A stretch of 64,000 nt of DNA from Corynebacterium timonense (GCF_900105305.1 NZ_LT629765.1:2046001-2110000), one strand, 5' to 3'. Positions 27,959 to 39,601 are shown, numbered from the stretch's first letter. Numbers and translations: made by a program. The notes: generated by a model from the letters alone, not told the origin.

Positions 27959-28225
27959 ATGTTTGAAACAATCATCACCGTCTGCATCGTCGTGATGGCG
28001 GCGTGCCTCGTGGTGGGACTCGGTGCGCTCATAGCGACGCGCGACGAGCTGTCCCGGGCCGTCATGGCCGACCTCATCTTCTACGGCATGGTGGCCACCT
28101 ACCTCATGTGGACCCTGTTCACCAACACCATGATCGGCTACGAGGTGGCGATCCTCGGCGCCCTCGTCTGCGGCGCCATCCCCACCCTGTCGATGGCGCG
28201 CATCATCGCGAGGGGGCGACGCTAA
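27959..28225 (+). CDS. mrpF: Na+/H+ antiporter subunit F (MrpF/MnhF)
   Basis: An 88-residue protein with three helices (TIITVCIVVMAACLVVGLGA; MADLIFYGMVATYLMWTL; EVAILGALVCGAIPTLSMA). It starts 3 bases after the mrpE stop and its stop overlaps the mrpG start by one base. Confidence 0.92.
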   Translation: MFETIITVCIVVMAACLVVGLGALIATRDELSRAVMADLIFYGMVATYLMWTLFTNTMIGYEVAILGALVCGAIPTLSMARIIARGRR

Positions 28226-28560
28226 TGACTATCTGGGAAATCATCACCGCTGTCCTGGTCATCATCGCCACCCTGTACACGGTGGCTACGACCGTGCTGC
28301 AGCTGCGCGCCCCGGACGCCCTGACGCGCGCGAACCTGCTGGGCCCGCTCGTGTGCTTGGCGTTCCCGTTGCTCGTCGTGGCCAAGCTGGTGCGCTCGTG
28401 GTCGACTACGGGCTTCGACCTGAACGACTTCCTGCGCGCCCTCGTGGCCATCGCCGCGGTGTGGATCGTGGCGTCCGTGGTCACTTTCGTCCTCGGCCGC
28501 TCCATCTACGGGGTCACGGTCTCGGACCGCTATGCGGACCCCATCACGGACACGGCCTAG
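28225..28560 (+). CDS. mrpG: Na+/H+ antiporter subunit G (MrpG/MnhG)
   Basis: A 111-residue three-helix protein (IWEIITAVLVIIATLYTVAT; GPLVCLAFPLLVVAKLV; FLRALVAIAAVWIVASVV) with the small-subunit arrangement of MrpG. It closes the operon, and a strong terminator follows 21 bases after the stop. Confidence 0.92.
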   Translation: MTIWEIITAVLVIIATLYTVATTVLQLRAPDALTRANLLGPLVCLAFPLLVVAKLVRSWSTTGFDLNDFLRALVAIAAVWIVASVVTFVLGRSIYGVTVSDRYADPITDTA

Positions 28561-28581
28561 CTTGTCGACGCCCCGTTAGCC

Positions 28582-28613
28582 GCAGCCCCCGATTCCGTCG
28601 AGCCGGGGGCTGC
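28582..28613 (+). terminator. Terminator of the mrp operon
   Basis: 10-bp perfect stem GCAGCCCCCG (28582-28591) with CGGGGGCTGC (28604-28613), 12-nt loop. Only a weak T-rich tail follows. Confidence 0.7.
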
Positions 28614-28634
28614 GCTGTGTTTCACGCACAGGAA

Positions 28635-28666
28635 AAGGCCCGCCCCGGCGAACCGGTGCGGGCCTT
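28635..28666 (-). terminator. Terminator of the catalase gene
   Basis: Perfect 9-bp stem AAGGCCCGC (28635-28643) with GCGGGCCTT (28658-28666). On the minus strand the stem ends in TTTTCC. Confidence 0.8.
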
Positions 28667-28688
28667 CATTCGCGCCGCGCGATGTTAG

Positions 28689-30284
28689 TTAGAAGACCGT
28701 GGACTGGTCTTCCTTCTCTTCGGTCGATGCGGACTCGCGCTTGCGGGACAGCTCCTCGCGCAGCTTCTGCTCGAGGTCCTTGTCCACGTTGCCCCAGTAG
28801 GCGAAGGTGCGCTCTTCGACGTCCTTATCCTCGATGGGCAGCATCTTGTTGGTCACGTTGTGGATGAAGCGCTCTTTGGCCGCGTCGTCAAACACCTCGC
28901 GGTACAGGGTGCCAGCCTGGGCGAAGTCGTCGTCCTCGGCGTGCTTGACGTACGCCTCGCGCACCAGGTCGGTGCCGTGCGGGTCCGGGTTGACGTAGAG
29001 GTTCTCCGCCTGGCCGTAATCGGTGTGGTTCGAGGAGGAGTCCTCACCATTGTCCAGGTAGCCCGCGCCCTTGCCGGTGCGGTTCGGGGAGTAGTTCGGC
29101 TCGCCCTCGTTGGAGAAGAAGTACGCCATGGAGCCGCGCTCCGCGTAGGTGTTGACCTCGTTGATCGGGCGGTTGACCGGCAGGTCCTTGTAGTTCGCGC
29201 CGATGCGGTAGCGGTGCTGGTCGGCGTAGGCGAAGACGCGGCCCTGCAGCATGCGGTCCGGGGACAGGCCGACGCCCGGGACGATGTTGGCCGGGTCGAG
29301 GGCGATCTGCTCGATCTGGGCGTGGTAGTTTTTCGGGTTGCGGTTGAGCACGAAGTAGCCCACGTCCACCAGCGGGTAGTCCTTCTGGGACCAAACCTTG
29401 GTCAGGTCGAAGGGGTTGAAGCGGTAGTTTTCAGCGTCCTCGAACGGCATGATCTGGACCTTGACGTCCCAGATCGGGTAGTCGCCGCGGTCGATCGCGT
29501 CGTAGAGGTCCTGGCGGTGGAAGTCGGCGTTCTTGCCGGCCATCTCGGTGGCCTCTTCGTCGGTGAAGGTCTCCCAGCCCTGGCGGGTCTTGAAGTGGTA
29601 CTTGATCCATACTGCGTCGCCAGCCTCGTTGACCCACTGGAAGGTGTGGGAGCCGAAGCCGTCCTGGTGGCGGGAGGTCTTCGGGGTGCCGCGGTCACCG
29701 AGCAGGTAGGTCACCTGGTGCGCGGACTCCGGGGTGCGGGACCAGAAGTCCCACTGCATCTCGTCGTTGCGCAGACCGGTGTTCGGCTGGCGCTTCTGGG
29801 AGTGGATGAAGTCCGGGAACTTCATCGGGTCGCGCAGGAAGAAGGTCGGCGTGTTGTTGCCCACGATGTCGTAGTTGCCGTCCTCCGTGTAAAAGCGCAT
29901 GGCAAAGCCGTGCACGTCGCGCCAGGTATCGGGGGAGCCAGCCTCACCGGCGACGGTGGAGAAGCGGATGGCCATCGGGGTGACCGTGCCCGGCTGGAAC
30001 AGCTTGGCCTTGGTGTACTTGGAGACGTCCTCGGTGACGTGCAGCTCGCCGAATGCGCCGTGGCCCTTAGCGTGCGGGATACGCTCCGGAACGTTCTCGC
30101 GGTTGAAGTGCGCCAGCTTCTCAATGAGGTGGATGTCATCGAGCGCGTTCGGGCCCTGACGGCCGACGGTTGCCGAGATGTTCTCGGATGCAACCGGCTG
30201 CCCACCGAGCTGGGTGGTCTTACCGTTACCTGCAGGGCGCTCGCCGCACGCGACGATCTCCTCTGCCTTCGACTTGTCTGCCAT
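28689..30284 (-). CDS. katA: Monofunctional haem catalase
   Basis: A 531-residue clade-3-like small-subunit catalase with about 25 extra acidic residues at the C-terminus. Catalytic His lies in RIPHAKGHGAFGEL, Asn in GNNTPTFFLRDPMKFPDFI, and the haem-ligating Tyr in GRVFAYADQHRYRIG. It degrades hydrogen peroxide in the cytoplasm. TTAGGAGGCC precedes the ATG. It is divergent from sigC with 151 bases between, the same neighbourhood as C. glutamicum katA-sigC. Confidence 0.96.
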   Translation of the reverse strand: MADKSKAEEIVACGERPAGNGKTTQLGGQPVASENISATVGRQGPNALDDIHLIEKLAHFNRENVPERIPHAKGHGAFGELHVTEDVSKYTKAKLFQPGTVTPMAIRFSTVAGEAGSPDTWRDVHGFAMRFYTEDGNYDIVGNNTPTFFLRDPMKFPDFIHSQKRQPNTGLRNDEMQWDFWSRTPESAHQVTYLLGDRGTPKTSRHQDGFGSHTFQWVNEAGDAVWIKYHFKTRQGWETFTDEEATEMAGKNADFHRQDLYDAIDRGDYPIWDVKVQIMPFEDAENYRFNPFDLTKVWSQKDYPLVDVGYFVLNRNPKNYHAQIEQIALDPANIVPGVGLSPDRMLQGRVFAYADQHRYRIGANYKDLPVNRPINEVNTYAERGSMAYFFSNEGEPNYSPNRTGKGAGYLDNGEDSSSNHTDYGQAENLYVNPDPHGTDLVREAYVKHAEDDDFAQAGTLYREVFDDAAKERFIHNVTNKMLPIEDKDVEERTFAYWGNVDKDLEQKLREELSRKRESASTEEKEDQSTVF

Positions 30285-30422
30285 GGAGTGGCCTCCTAAT
30301 CAAAAGGGTTTCATTATTGGTAGTGGACAATTCGTATCCTACGTGCGAACGAAATGGGCGGCAACGAGTTTTACCCCTACAACTTCCTACTTACCCCGCG
30401 CGGAGCGCCCCCGGCAGGCTGG

Positions 30423-30428
30423 TAACCT
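30423..30428 (+). promoter_or_regulatory. -10 hexamer TAACCT of sigC (leaderless)
   Basis: TAACCT plus 7 nt precedes GTG at 30436 and fixes that start. Confidence 0.6.
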
Positions 30429-30435
30429 TCCACGT

Positions 30436-30987
30436 GTGAGCAGCAGAAACGACGATTACGTCACCGATCTGGCCCTCCGGGCTGGCCGTGGCGACAAGGC
30501 TGCTCTCTCCGAATTCATCAGGCATACACAGGATGACGTGTGGCGCCTTCTCGCCCACCTCGCAGGCCGCGAGCATGCCGACGACCTCACCCAGGAGACC
30601 TACCTGCGCGTCATGAGCGCGCTGCCTCGCTTCGCCGCCCGCTCCTCCGCCCGCACGTGGCTGCTCTCCCTCGCCCGCCGCGCCTGGGTCGACTCCGTGC
30701 GCCACGACATGGCCCGCCCCCGCAAGTCCGCGGCCGAGTACACCGACGTCGCCGCGCTGCAGCCCAGCATCGACGACCCCAACACGTGGTCCGACGTCAT
30801 CGACGCCCGCAGGCTTCTCGACGCCCTCCCCGCCGAACGCCGCGAGGCCCTCATCCTTACCCAGGTCCTGGGCTACACCTACGAGGAGGCGGCGAAGATC
30901 TGCGGCGTGCGCGTCGGCACCATCCGCTCGCGCATCGCCCGCGCCCGCCGTGACCTCATCGAGGGCGCAGGGAAAGGTGACGCGTAA
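30436..30987 (+). CDS. sigC: ECF-family RNA polymerase sigma factor SigC
   Basis: A 183-residue sigma-70 family protein with region 2 (DDLTQETYLRVMSALPRF, SSARTWLLSLARRAWVD) and region 4 (LPAERREALILTQVLGYTYE, GVRVGTIRSRIARARRDL). In C. glutamicum the SigC gene adjoins katA and controls genes for cytochrome oxidase deficiency and haem. No anti-sigma gene is adjacent. The GTG start is supported by TAACCT 7 nt upstream; a longer frame reaching back into the katA promoter is not used. Confidence 0.9.
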   Translation: MSSRNDDYVTDLALRAGRGDKAALSEFIRHTQDDVWRLLAHLAGREHADDLTQETYLRVMSALPRFAARSSARTWLLSLARRAWVDSVRHDMARPRKSAAEYTDVAALQPSIDDPNTWSDVIDARRLLDALPAERREALILTQVLGYTYEEAAKICGVRVGTIRSRIARARRDLIEGAGKGDA

Positions 30988-31086
30988 ACGCGGCGACCTG
31001 TCTGAAGGCGCGTAACGAGGTCCGACGCACTAAGATAACCTCGGTCAGAATCGTCCAACCATTTTTTTCGGAGCCACAACCTAGCC

Positions 31087-32466
31087 ATGCTCAGAAACGC
31101 AATCGGTATTTCTTTCGCCTTTCTCGGCGTCCTCGTCGGGGCAGGTTTCGCCTCGGGCCAGGAGGCGATGCAATACTTTGTCGCCTTCGGCACCCTCGGC
31201 TTCTGGGGCGCGATCCTTGGCGCCATTCTCATGCTCATCGGAGGCATCTCCGTCCTCGAGTTGGGCAGCTACTTCCAGGCCCGCGAGCACATGGAGGTGC
31301 TCGGCCGCATCTCCGGCACGGTCGTCTCGTGGATCCTGGACATCGCCACGATCATCACCCTGTTTTCGATCGGCTTCGTCATGTTCGCCGGCGCCGGTTC
31401 GAACCTCAACCAGCAGTTCGACCTGCCAGTGTGGGTTGGCGCGTTCCTCATGCTCGCTCTCGTGATGGGGGTCGGCATGTTGGACGTCGATAAGGTGACA
31501 AGCGCCATCGGCATTCTCACCCCCTTCCTCCTTGTCTTCGTCATCGCCGGGTGCACGTGGACCATCGTCAACGCCTCCCCGGACTGGTCTTCTTTGAACC
31601 AGGCCGCGGAGCAGGTGAGCACGACGCTGCCCAACTGGTGGGTCTCCGCGCTGAACTACACTGGCCTGAACTTCATCTGCGTGACCTCCATGGCCATCGT
31701 GATCGGCGGCAACTACCTCGACCCGCGTGCGGCGGGTATCGGCGGCGCGCTCGGCGGCCTGGGCTACCTCGTCATGCTCCTGCTCCTGTGCGGCGCTCTG
31801 CTCGTGTCCGTGGACACCGTCGCGGGCCAGGACATGCCGACGCTGACTCTTATCTCCGCTATCAACCCGACGCTGGGCCTGATCATGTCCCTGATCATCT
31901 TCGGCATGATCTTCGCCACCGCCCTCGGCATGTTTTACGCGCTGGGCAAGCGCCTCTCGCGCGGGCGCCCGGAGAAGTTCCGCGTCATCTTCATCTCCGC
32001 CTGCCTGCTCGGCTTCGTGCTGTCCTTCGCGGGCTTCCAAAACCTCGTGTCCTACGTCTACCCGGTTCTTGGCTATATGGGCCTCGTGCTCATCGTCGTC
32101 GTCTCCTTCGCCTGGCTGCGCGGCGGGAGCTACCTGCGTCAGGAGGGCAACCGGCGCCGCCGCGCCCTCGAACTCACCCGCATCAAGCTCGACCCGCGGC
32201 TGCGGTTTACCAAGAAGAACCAAGACGAGCTTGCCGTGATCACCGCCAGCTCGAACGTCGCCGACGCGAACTTTATCGAGGCCGTCGAGGACGAGGTGGG
32301 CCAGGAGCTGATCAAGGACGACGACGTGGACTTCGACCCGGAGGATCCCGGCGGCGAGGTCGTCTACGTGTCCTACTCGGACCCCTCCGGGCCCGAGGAG
32401 CACGTCACGGCCGCGCAGGACCTCGCGGAGGACCACGAGGAGACCCCCGGCGAGAACAAAAAATAG
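31087..32466 (+). CDS. YkvI-family / APC-superfamily membrane transporter
   Basis: A 459-residue protein with about ten transmembrane helices (residues 1-350), beginning SFAFLGVLVGAGFASGQEAM, the unwound first helix typical of LeuT-fold carriers. A hydrophilic, strongly acidic C-terminal tail of about 110 residues follows. Substrate unknown; the homologous corynebacterial gene lies between asd and sigC. A terminator follows the stop. Confidence 0.82.
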   Translation: MLRNAIGISFAFLGVLVGAGFASGQEAMQYFVAFGTLGFWGAILGAILMLIGGISVLELGSYFQAREHMEVLGRISGTVVSWILDIATIITLFSIGFVMFAGAGSNLNQQFDLPVWVGAFLMLALVMGVGMLDVDKVTSAIGILTPFLLVFVIAGCTWTIVNASPDWSSLNQAAEQVSTTLPNWWVSALNYTGLNFICVTSMAIVIGGNYLDPRAAGIGGALGGLGYLVMLLLLCGALLVSVDTVAGQDMPTLTLISAINPTLGLIMSLIIFGMIFATALGMFYALGKRLSRGRPEKFRVIFISACLLGFVLSFAGFQNLVSYVYPVLGYMGLVLIVVVSFAWLRGGSYLRQEGNRRRRALELTRIKLDPRLRFTKKNQDELAVITASSNVADANFIEAVEDEVGQELIKDDDVDFDPEDPGGEVVYVSYSDPSGPEEHVTAAQDLAEDHEETPGENKK

Positions 32467-32480
32467 GCGCCCGCGCGCAC

Positions 32481-32522
32481 GGCCCCCGGCGTCCCACTGA
32501 GGTGGGGCCGAGGGCCTTTTTT
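32481..32522 (+). terminator. Terminator after the YkvI-like gene
   Basis: Two-part stem: GGCCC-C-CGGC (32481-32490) pairs with GCCG-A-GGGCC (32507-32516), followed by six T. Classic intrinsic form. Confidence 0.85.
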
Positions 32523-32549
32523 CGTGCTCCAGAGAGGCAGGCAGGAACG

Positions 32550-33038
32550 CTAAGCGCCGAAGAAGCTGGCCACGCGGTCAGCCAGGCGATCGATCCACGT
32601 GCTGGACGAGGATTCCAGCGCCCTGTCGGCCTCGTCGGGGGTACCTTCCACGACGATGCGCAGCGTGTCCGTCTCGCCCGTGGCTTCCTCGACCTCGACG
32701 ACGGCGAACTCGTCGGGGGCCGCCGTGGCGGAGGCGGTGACGCGCAGGGTGTCCTCCCCGCGGATCACGCTCCAGCCGGCGGGAAGGGCGGGGGCGTCGC
32801 TTTCGGGGATGGAAAAGGTGCGCCCCTGCCCGGAGTCGAAAACGACGGTCTGGCCTGCGGCCACCTCGAGCTCGTCCACGCCTGCGACGTCGAGGACCCG
32901 CACCACCTCGCCGGACTCTGCGGCGACGGCGGGCGCGGACACCGCGAGCGTCATCGCGACAGGCAGCGCGGCCGCAGCCGCGCAGGCGCGAACCCAGGCG
33001 CGCTTGTGGAAACGATGCGGATAAGTCACTCTGACCAT
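32550..33038 (-). CDS. Secreted hypothetical protein
   Basis: A 162-residue protein with a Sec signal peptide (basic MVRVTYPHRFHKRAW, hydrophobic core, AxA site in APAVAAESGE near residue 39), then an acidic beta-rich domain (residues 45-130) and an amphipathic C-terminal helix STWIDRLADRVASFFGA. I recognise no family. The start at 33038 is supported by TAGTCT exactly 7 nt upstream. It stands alone between a terminator and asd. Confidence 0.75.
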   Translation of the reverse strand: MVRVTYPHRFHKRAWVRACAAAAALPVAMTLAVSAPAVAAESGEVVRVLDVAGVDELEVAAGQTVVFDSGQGRTFSIPESDAPALPAGWSVIRGEDTLRVTASATAAPDEFAVVEVEEATGETDTLRIVVEGTPDEADRALESSSSTWIDRLADRVASFFGA

Positions 33039-33045
33039 TCTGCCG

Positions 33046-33051
33046 AGACTA
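33046..33051 (-). promoter_or_regulatory. -10 hexamer TAGTCT of the secreted protein gene (leaderless)
   Basis: On the minus strand TAGTCT plus 7 nt precedes the ATG at 33038. The same hexamer is used before the YqeY gene. Confidence 0.55.
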
Positions 33052-33155
33052 GCCAGGAAGGCAAACTGAGGGAGCGGCCTTTACCGTATTGCAACCAGGC
33101 TGTATCCCAGCCGAATCCCGGCCGCGCCTCATCTGCCCCAGGTGTGCCCCCGCTT

Positions 33156-34205
<1,050 letters not shown>

Positions 34206-34213
34206 TTACGGTT

Positions 34214-34732
34214 CTAGCGCCCGGTGCCGGCGTAGACCACGGCCGGTTCGTCGCCACCGAGCTCGAATCGGGCGTGGAGGGCGCGGGCGGCCTCGGCGAG
34301 GTCGATCTGGCGCACCACGGCCGTGATACGGATTTCTGAGGTGGTGATCATCTCGATGTTAATTCCGGCGTCGCGAAGCGCCTCGGCGAAGTCGGCGGTG
34401 ACGCCGGGGTGGGACTTCATGCCCGCTCCGACGAGGGAGACCTTGCCAATCTGGTCGTTGTAGATCAGGTCGTCCCAGTCCTCCGACCGCTGCAGGGTGG
34501 CAAGGAGCTCCATGCCGCGCTTGCCGTCGGCCTTGGGCAGCGTGAACGTGATGTCGGTCTTGTTGCTCTCCAGGGAGGAGATGTTCTGCAAGACCATGTC
34601 GATGTTGATTTCCGCGTCGGCGAGGCTGCGGAACACCTTGGCGGCCTCGCCGGGGGTGTCCCGGATGCCCAGGATGGTGATCTTCGCCTCCGAGTCGTCG
34701 GTGGCGACGCCGGTCAGTACTGCTTCCTCCAC
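34214..34732 (-). CDS. lysC: Internally initiated regulatory beta subunit of aspartate kinase
   Basis: Codon 250 is GTG, preceded by GGAGGA with 7 nt spacing. It yields a 172-residue polypeptide with both ACT domains, exactly the size of the beta subunit of C. glutamicum aspartokinase made from the same frame. The alpha2beta2 enzyme is regulated through these domains. Confidence 0.75.
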   Translation of the reverse strand: MEEAVLTGVATDDSEAKITILGIRDTPGEAAKVFRSLADAEINIDMVLQNISSLESNKTDITFTLPKADGKRGMELLATLQRSEDWDDLIYNDQIGKVSLVGAGMKSHPGVTADFAEALRDAGINIEMITTSEIRITAVVRQIDLAEAARALHARFELGGDEPAVVYAGTGR

Positions 34733-35479
34733 GGGGATATCCTCCATTGCTCCGGCGACGAGGGTGCCGGTGTCGTTACTGTAAGACGAGCGCACGCGCA
34801 GGGGCACGTTGAACGCGCGGGCGTACTCCACGCTGCGCAGGACCAGGATCTTCGAGCCGGACGCGGCGAGCTCGAGCATCTCCTCGAAGCACAGCTGGTC
34901 CAGCTTGCGGGCGTCCGGCACGATGCGCGGGTCGGCGGTGTAGACGCCGTCGACGTCCGAGTAGATCTCGCACTCGTCGGCGCCGAGCGCCGCCGCCAGG
35001 GCCACCGCGGTGGTGTCCGAGCCACCGCGGCCCAGCGTGGTCACGTCGCGCGTGTCGCGGTTGACGCCCTGGAAGCCGGCGACGATGGCGATCTTGCCCT
35101 GGTCCAGCGCCTCCTGGACGCGGCCCGGGGTGACCTCGAGGATGCGCGCGTTGCCGTGGCGCTCCGTGGTGATCACGCCCGCCTGCGAACCGGTGAAGGA
35201 CTGCACCTCGGCGCCGAAGGAGGCGACGGCCATGGCGACAAGGGAGTTGGAGATGCGCTCGCCCGCGGTGAGCAGCATGTCCATCTCGCGGGCCGGGGGG
35301 ACGGGGTTGACCTGCGCGGCGAGGTCCAAAAGCTCGTCGGTGGTGTCGCCCATCGCGGAGCAGACCACGACGACGTCGTGGCCCTGGCGCTTTGTATTCA
35401 CCACACGCTCCGCGACCGCGCGGATCCGCTCCGCGCTTTCCAGGGACGACCCCCCGTACTTCTGGACGATCAATGCCAT
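34214..35479 (-). CDS. lysC: Aspartate kinase, alpha subunit
   Basis: A 421-residue enzyme, the same length as C. glutamicum LysC. The kinase domain starts [15 protein letters not shown] and has [20 protein letters not shown]. Two ACT domains follow (about 265-340 and 345-421). Residues Ser301 and Thr311, where feedback-resistant mutants of C. glutamicum are altered, are present as serine and threonine, so concerted lysine/threonine inhibition is expected. The start has GGAAGGTGGCGG upstream; a -10-like TACTAT lies at 35524-35529. A second product starts inside the gene. Confidence 0.97.
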   Translation of the reverse strand: MALIVQKYGGSSLESAERIRAVAERVVNTKRQGHDVVVVCSAMGDTTDELLDLAAQVNPVPPAREMDMLLTAGERISNSLVAMAVASFGAEVQSFTGSQAGVITTERHGNARILEVTPGRVQEALDQGKIAIVAGFQGVNRDTRDVTTLGRGGSDTTAVALAAALGADECEIYSDVDGVYTADPRIVPDARKLDQLCFEEMLELAASGSKILVLRSVEYARAFNVPLRVRSSYSNDTGTLVAGAMEDIPVEEAVLTGVATDDSEAKITILGIRDTPGEAAKVFRSLADAEINIDMVLQNISSLESNKTDITFTLPKADGKRGMELLATLQRSEDWDDLIYNDQIGKVSLVGAGMKSHPGVTADFAEALRDAGINIEMITTSEIRITAVVRQIDLAEAARALHARFELGGDEPAVVYAGTGR

Positions 35480-35589
35480 TCGCTTCCGCCACCTTCCGCT
35501 GCGCGCTTTGGGAATCCGCTCCAATAGTACAAGGGCCCCCCGACACCGACGAGGAATTAAGGTGAAAAGTATTCACCGCCCCCCTGCCT

Positions 35590-35595
35590 TACAGT
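35590..35595 (+). promoter_or_regulatory. -10 hexamer TACAGT of the EamA gene (leaderless)
   Basis: TACAGT plus 7 nt precedes GTG at 35603. Confidence 0.6.
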
Positions 35596-35602
35596 TGGGC
35601 GC

Positions 35603-36472
35603 GTGCACAGCAACGCCCTCGCCGCCTTTTTCGCGCTCCTGTCGGCCGCGATGATCGCGGTGGGCACGGTCTGGCGCCACCGCATTCTCAGGTCAGGGCT
35701 CAGCCAGTGGGAGGCGAATGCGTCGCCGTTGGCGTCGCTACGCACCCCCGCCTGGTGGCTGTCCATTGCCCTCGCCTTCGGCGCGTACGGCATGCAAGCC
35801 CTAGCCCTGGCTGTTGGGTCGTTGCTCGTGGTGCAGCCGGTGCTCGTCCTCTCGCTCATGCTCACGCTCGTGCTCGCGGCGCGCGTCGAGCGGCGCCGCA
35901 TGGAGGCGGACGAGACCTTCTGGGCCATCGTGCTCACGCTGTGCGTGGGCGTGCTGGTGTTCTTCGGCCGCCCGCTGCCCGGCGACCGTCCCAGCCGGAC
36001 GTGGGAGTGGGTCGCCGCCATCGCGCTCGGCGCCCTCGTCTGCGGGGCCCTGTTCGCAGCCGCTTATCGACGCCCCACCCCCGCCCCCACCAAAGCGCTC
36101 CTGTACGGGATCGTTTGCGGCGCCGCCTTCGGCTTCCTCGCTGTTTTTGCCAAGGTGTCCGTGGACGCCTTTACTGCCGGTGGCCTGGACGAACTGCTGG
36201 GGACATGGCAGCTGTGGGCGCTGCTGGCCACGGCCGTCGTCGGCACCGCAGTGCAGCAATACGCCTTCGGGGCGGGCACGCTGTCGCGCTCGTTGCCCGC
36301 GATGAAGATCACCGAGCCCATCGTGGCGCTCGCGCTCGGGTTCACCCTGCTGGGCGAGGACTTCGCCGTCTCGAGCGTGCCCGGCTGGCTCGCCATCAGT
36401 GTCGCCGTGGTCGGCATGGTCGGCGCGACGGGGATGCTGTCACGGCGGCCCGATCCGCGCCACCAGCCGTAG
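35603..36472 (+). CDS. DMT/EamA-family membrane transporter
   Basis: A 289-residue protein with about nine or ten transmembrane helices in two repeated halves (AFFALLSAAMIAVGTVWRHR; MKITEPIVALALGFTLLGED near residue 240, the usual EamA second-half signature). Substrate unknown. It sits between lysC (divergent) and leuA (downstream), suggesting amino-acid or precursor export, but this is only positional. The GTG start follows a -10 hexamer by 7 nt. Confidence 0.83.
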   Translation: MHSNALAAFFALLSAAMIAVGTVWRHRILRSGLSQWEANASPLASLRTPAWWLSIALAFGAYGMQALALAVGSLLVVQPVLVLSLMLTLVLAARVERRRMEADETFWAIVLTLCVGVLVFFGRPLPGDRPSRTWEWVAAIALGALVCGALFAAAYRRPTPAPTKALLYGIVCGAAFGFLAVFAKVSVDAFTAGGLDELLGTWQLWALLATAVVGTAVQQYAFGAGTLSRSLPAMKITEPIVALALGFTLLGEDFAVSSVPGWLAISVAVVGMVGATGMLSRRPDPRHQP

Positions 36473-36477
36473 GGCTG

Positions 36478-36505
36478 TTGCGCCGCGCCACGACACGGCT
36501 ATGAT
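36478..36505 (+). promoter_or_regulatory. Promoter of the leuA leader transcript
   Basis: -35-like TTGCGC (36478-36483), 16-nt spacer and -10 TATGAT (36500-36505), followed by 7 nt and the leader-peptide ATG. The predicted mRNA is leaderless at the peptide start. Confidence 0.65.
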
Positions 36506-36512
36506 GTGGCCT

Positions 36513-36596
36513 ATGTCATCGTCATCGGCGCGACGGAGCCTGCGGAGGCGACTTCTCCTTCTACGCCGCGGCGGGAATCAGGCCTTTACCAGCTAG
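36513..36596 (+). CDS. leuA leader peptide (27 residues, four consecutive Leu codons)
   Basis: A 27-residue frame MSSSSARRSLRRRLLLLRRG... with a CTG leucine codon and then CTT-CTC-CTT-CTA in a row, flanked by arginine codons. Runs of codons for the end product are the mark of ribosome-mediated attenuation. The stop at 36594-36596 touches a perfect 11-bp inverted repeat, and leuA begins 83 bases later. C. glutamicum is known to use leader-peptide attenuation for leucine synthesis. Confidence 0.85.
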   Translation: MSSSSARRSLRRRLLLLRRGGNQAFTS

Positions 36597-36639
36597 CACG
36601 GCCGGCACCCCGTCGCGGAGTTCGTGTTTGCCGGCCGTG
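36597..36639 (+). promoter_or_regulatory. Attenuator hairpin between leuA leader peptide and leuA
   Basis: Perfect 11-bp stem CACGGCCGGCA (36597-36607) with TGCCGGCCGTG (36629-36639), 21-nt loop, starting on the base after the leader stop codon. No T-run follows, so control may act by Rho, pausing or translation rather than a textbook intrinsic terminator. Confidence 0.7.
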
Positions 36640-36640
36640 A

Positions 36641-38518
<1,878 letters not shown>

Positions 38519-38550
38519 GGCGCTGGTGGGGCGTCGAAAAGCGGTGCCGC

Positions 38551-38556
38551 TAGACT
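38551..38556 (+). promoter_or_regulatory. -10 hexamer TAGACT of the DnaQ-like gene (leaderless)
   Basis: TAGACT plus 7 nt precedes the ATG at 38564. Confidence 0.6.
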
Positions 38557-38563
38557 CTGAGCA

Positions 38564-39598
38564 ATGAGCGCTGCGAGAACCGACCCCGACGACTACCCCT
38601 ACGTGGCGGTGTTCGTACAGGCGACGGGCATTCACCCGACGACGTCGCGGCTGATCTCCATTGACGCCGTCGCCTTCGACGATTCCGGACGCGTCGGCGA
38701 GGACCTGCACATCGTGGTCAACCCAGGCGAGGACCCGGGGCCGCGGCACATGCACGGACTCGAGCCGGGCGACGTCGGGCAGGCGCCGCGCTTCTCGCGG
38801 CACCTCAAGACGCTGGACAAGCTTCTCGACGCCCGCACCCTCGTCACCCACGACTCCCCCTTCACCTGGGGTTTCATCGTCTCGGAGGCGCGTCGCGCGA
38901 TGAACGCCGCGGCGCGGGCGAACCGCTCGCGCAACCGCCGCAACGGGCGCCGGCGTCAACGCGTCGGCCACGTGCCGCGCCCCACCGCGATCGTGGACAC
39001 CCTCGCCAGCGCGCGGCGCTGCGGGATCATCCCGGAGGACACGCGCATCGGCGCCGTCGCCCGCCTCGTCGGCGTCGACGGGCCCGACCCCACCGCCAGC
39101 GTCGAGCGCGCCCAGCGGCCGGAGGAGGAAACCTCCCGCGAGCTCACACTGACCGTGGTGGCGACCTTCCTCGAGCTGCGCTCCCGCGGCACCCTCTCGT
39201 CGTACGCTCCCGAGGACCTCACCGCGGACCGCTTCAGCCTGCAGCGCAGCACCCGGCGCGTCGACGCCGCCGCGGAGAAGGCCGAGGCCGAGAACCCGGG
39301 CGTGTACTCCGCCGGGCGGGGCGTGCGCGCGGGGATGGAGGTCGTGGTGGCCGACGACGTGCGCGTCGAGCCCGACGAGATCATCAGCGCCGCGCTCGAG
39401 GCGGGGCTGGTGTACGCCGAGAAGCTCTCCCGGCAGACCTCGCTGGTTGTCTCCGACGCTGTCGCCGCGGGCGCCGAGCTGCGCGGCAAGGCCATGCACG
39501 GCCACCGCAAGGGCATCCCCGTGCTGTCCGCGGAGGAGTTTTTCGCGGCCGTGTCCGCGCCGGGGCGGGCCTCGGCGGCGGGAGGGTCTAACGTATAG
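38564..39598 (+). CDS. DnaQ-fold exonuclease-like protein with BRCT domain, catalytic residues missing
   Basis: A 344-residue protein. Residues 11-190 align by pattern with DEDDh exonucleases (AVFVQATGIHPTTSRLISID; LVTHDSPFTWGFIVSEAR), and residues about 265-335 form a BRCT-like domain. The usual DxE of motif I is Phe17-x-Gln19, and the Asp of motif II is Thr101, so the exonuclease site appears dead. The basic linker SRNRRNGRRRQR lies at about 121-132. It resembles the DNA polymerase III epsilon-like gene beside leuA in other corynebacteria. A binding or scaffolding role is likely. Confidence 0.78.
   Translation: MSAARTDPDDYPYVAVFVQATGIHPTTSRLISIDAVAFDDSGRVGEDLHIVVNPGEDPGPRHMHGLEPGDVGQAPRFSRHLKTLDKLLDARTLVTHDSPFTWGFIVSEARRAMNAAARANRSRNRRNGRRRQRVGHVPRPTAIVDTLASARRCGIIPEDTRIGAVARLVGVDGPDPTASVERAQRPEEETSRELTLTVVATFLELRSRGTLSSYAPEDLTADRFSLQRSTRRVDAAAEKAEAENPGVYSAGRGVRAGMEVVVADDVRVEPDEIISAALEAGLVYAEKLSRQTSLVVSDAVAAGAELRGKAMHGHRKGIPVLSAEEFFAAVSAPGRASAAGGSNV
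39589..39594 (+). promoter_or_regulatory. -10 hexamer TAACGT of murT (leaderless)
   Basis: TAACGT plus 7 nt precedes the murT ATG at 39602. It lies inside the last codons of the DnaQ-like gene, so murT-gatD can be transcribed on its own. Confidence 0.6.
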
Positions 39599-39601
39599 CC
39601 C

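Noticed and set aside
36399..36596. A 65-residue frame ending with the leuA leader peptide
   Set aside because: The upstream part overlaps the EamA gene and the promoter; the 27-residue leader with its own -10 hexamer explains the signal.
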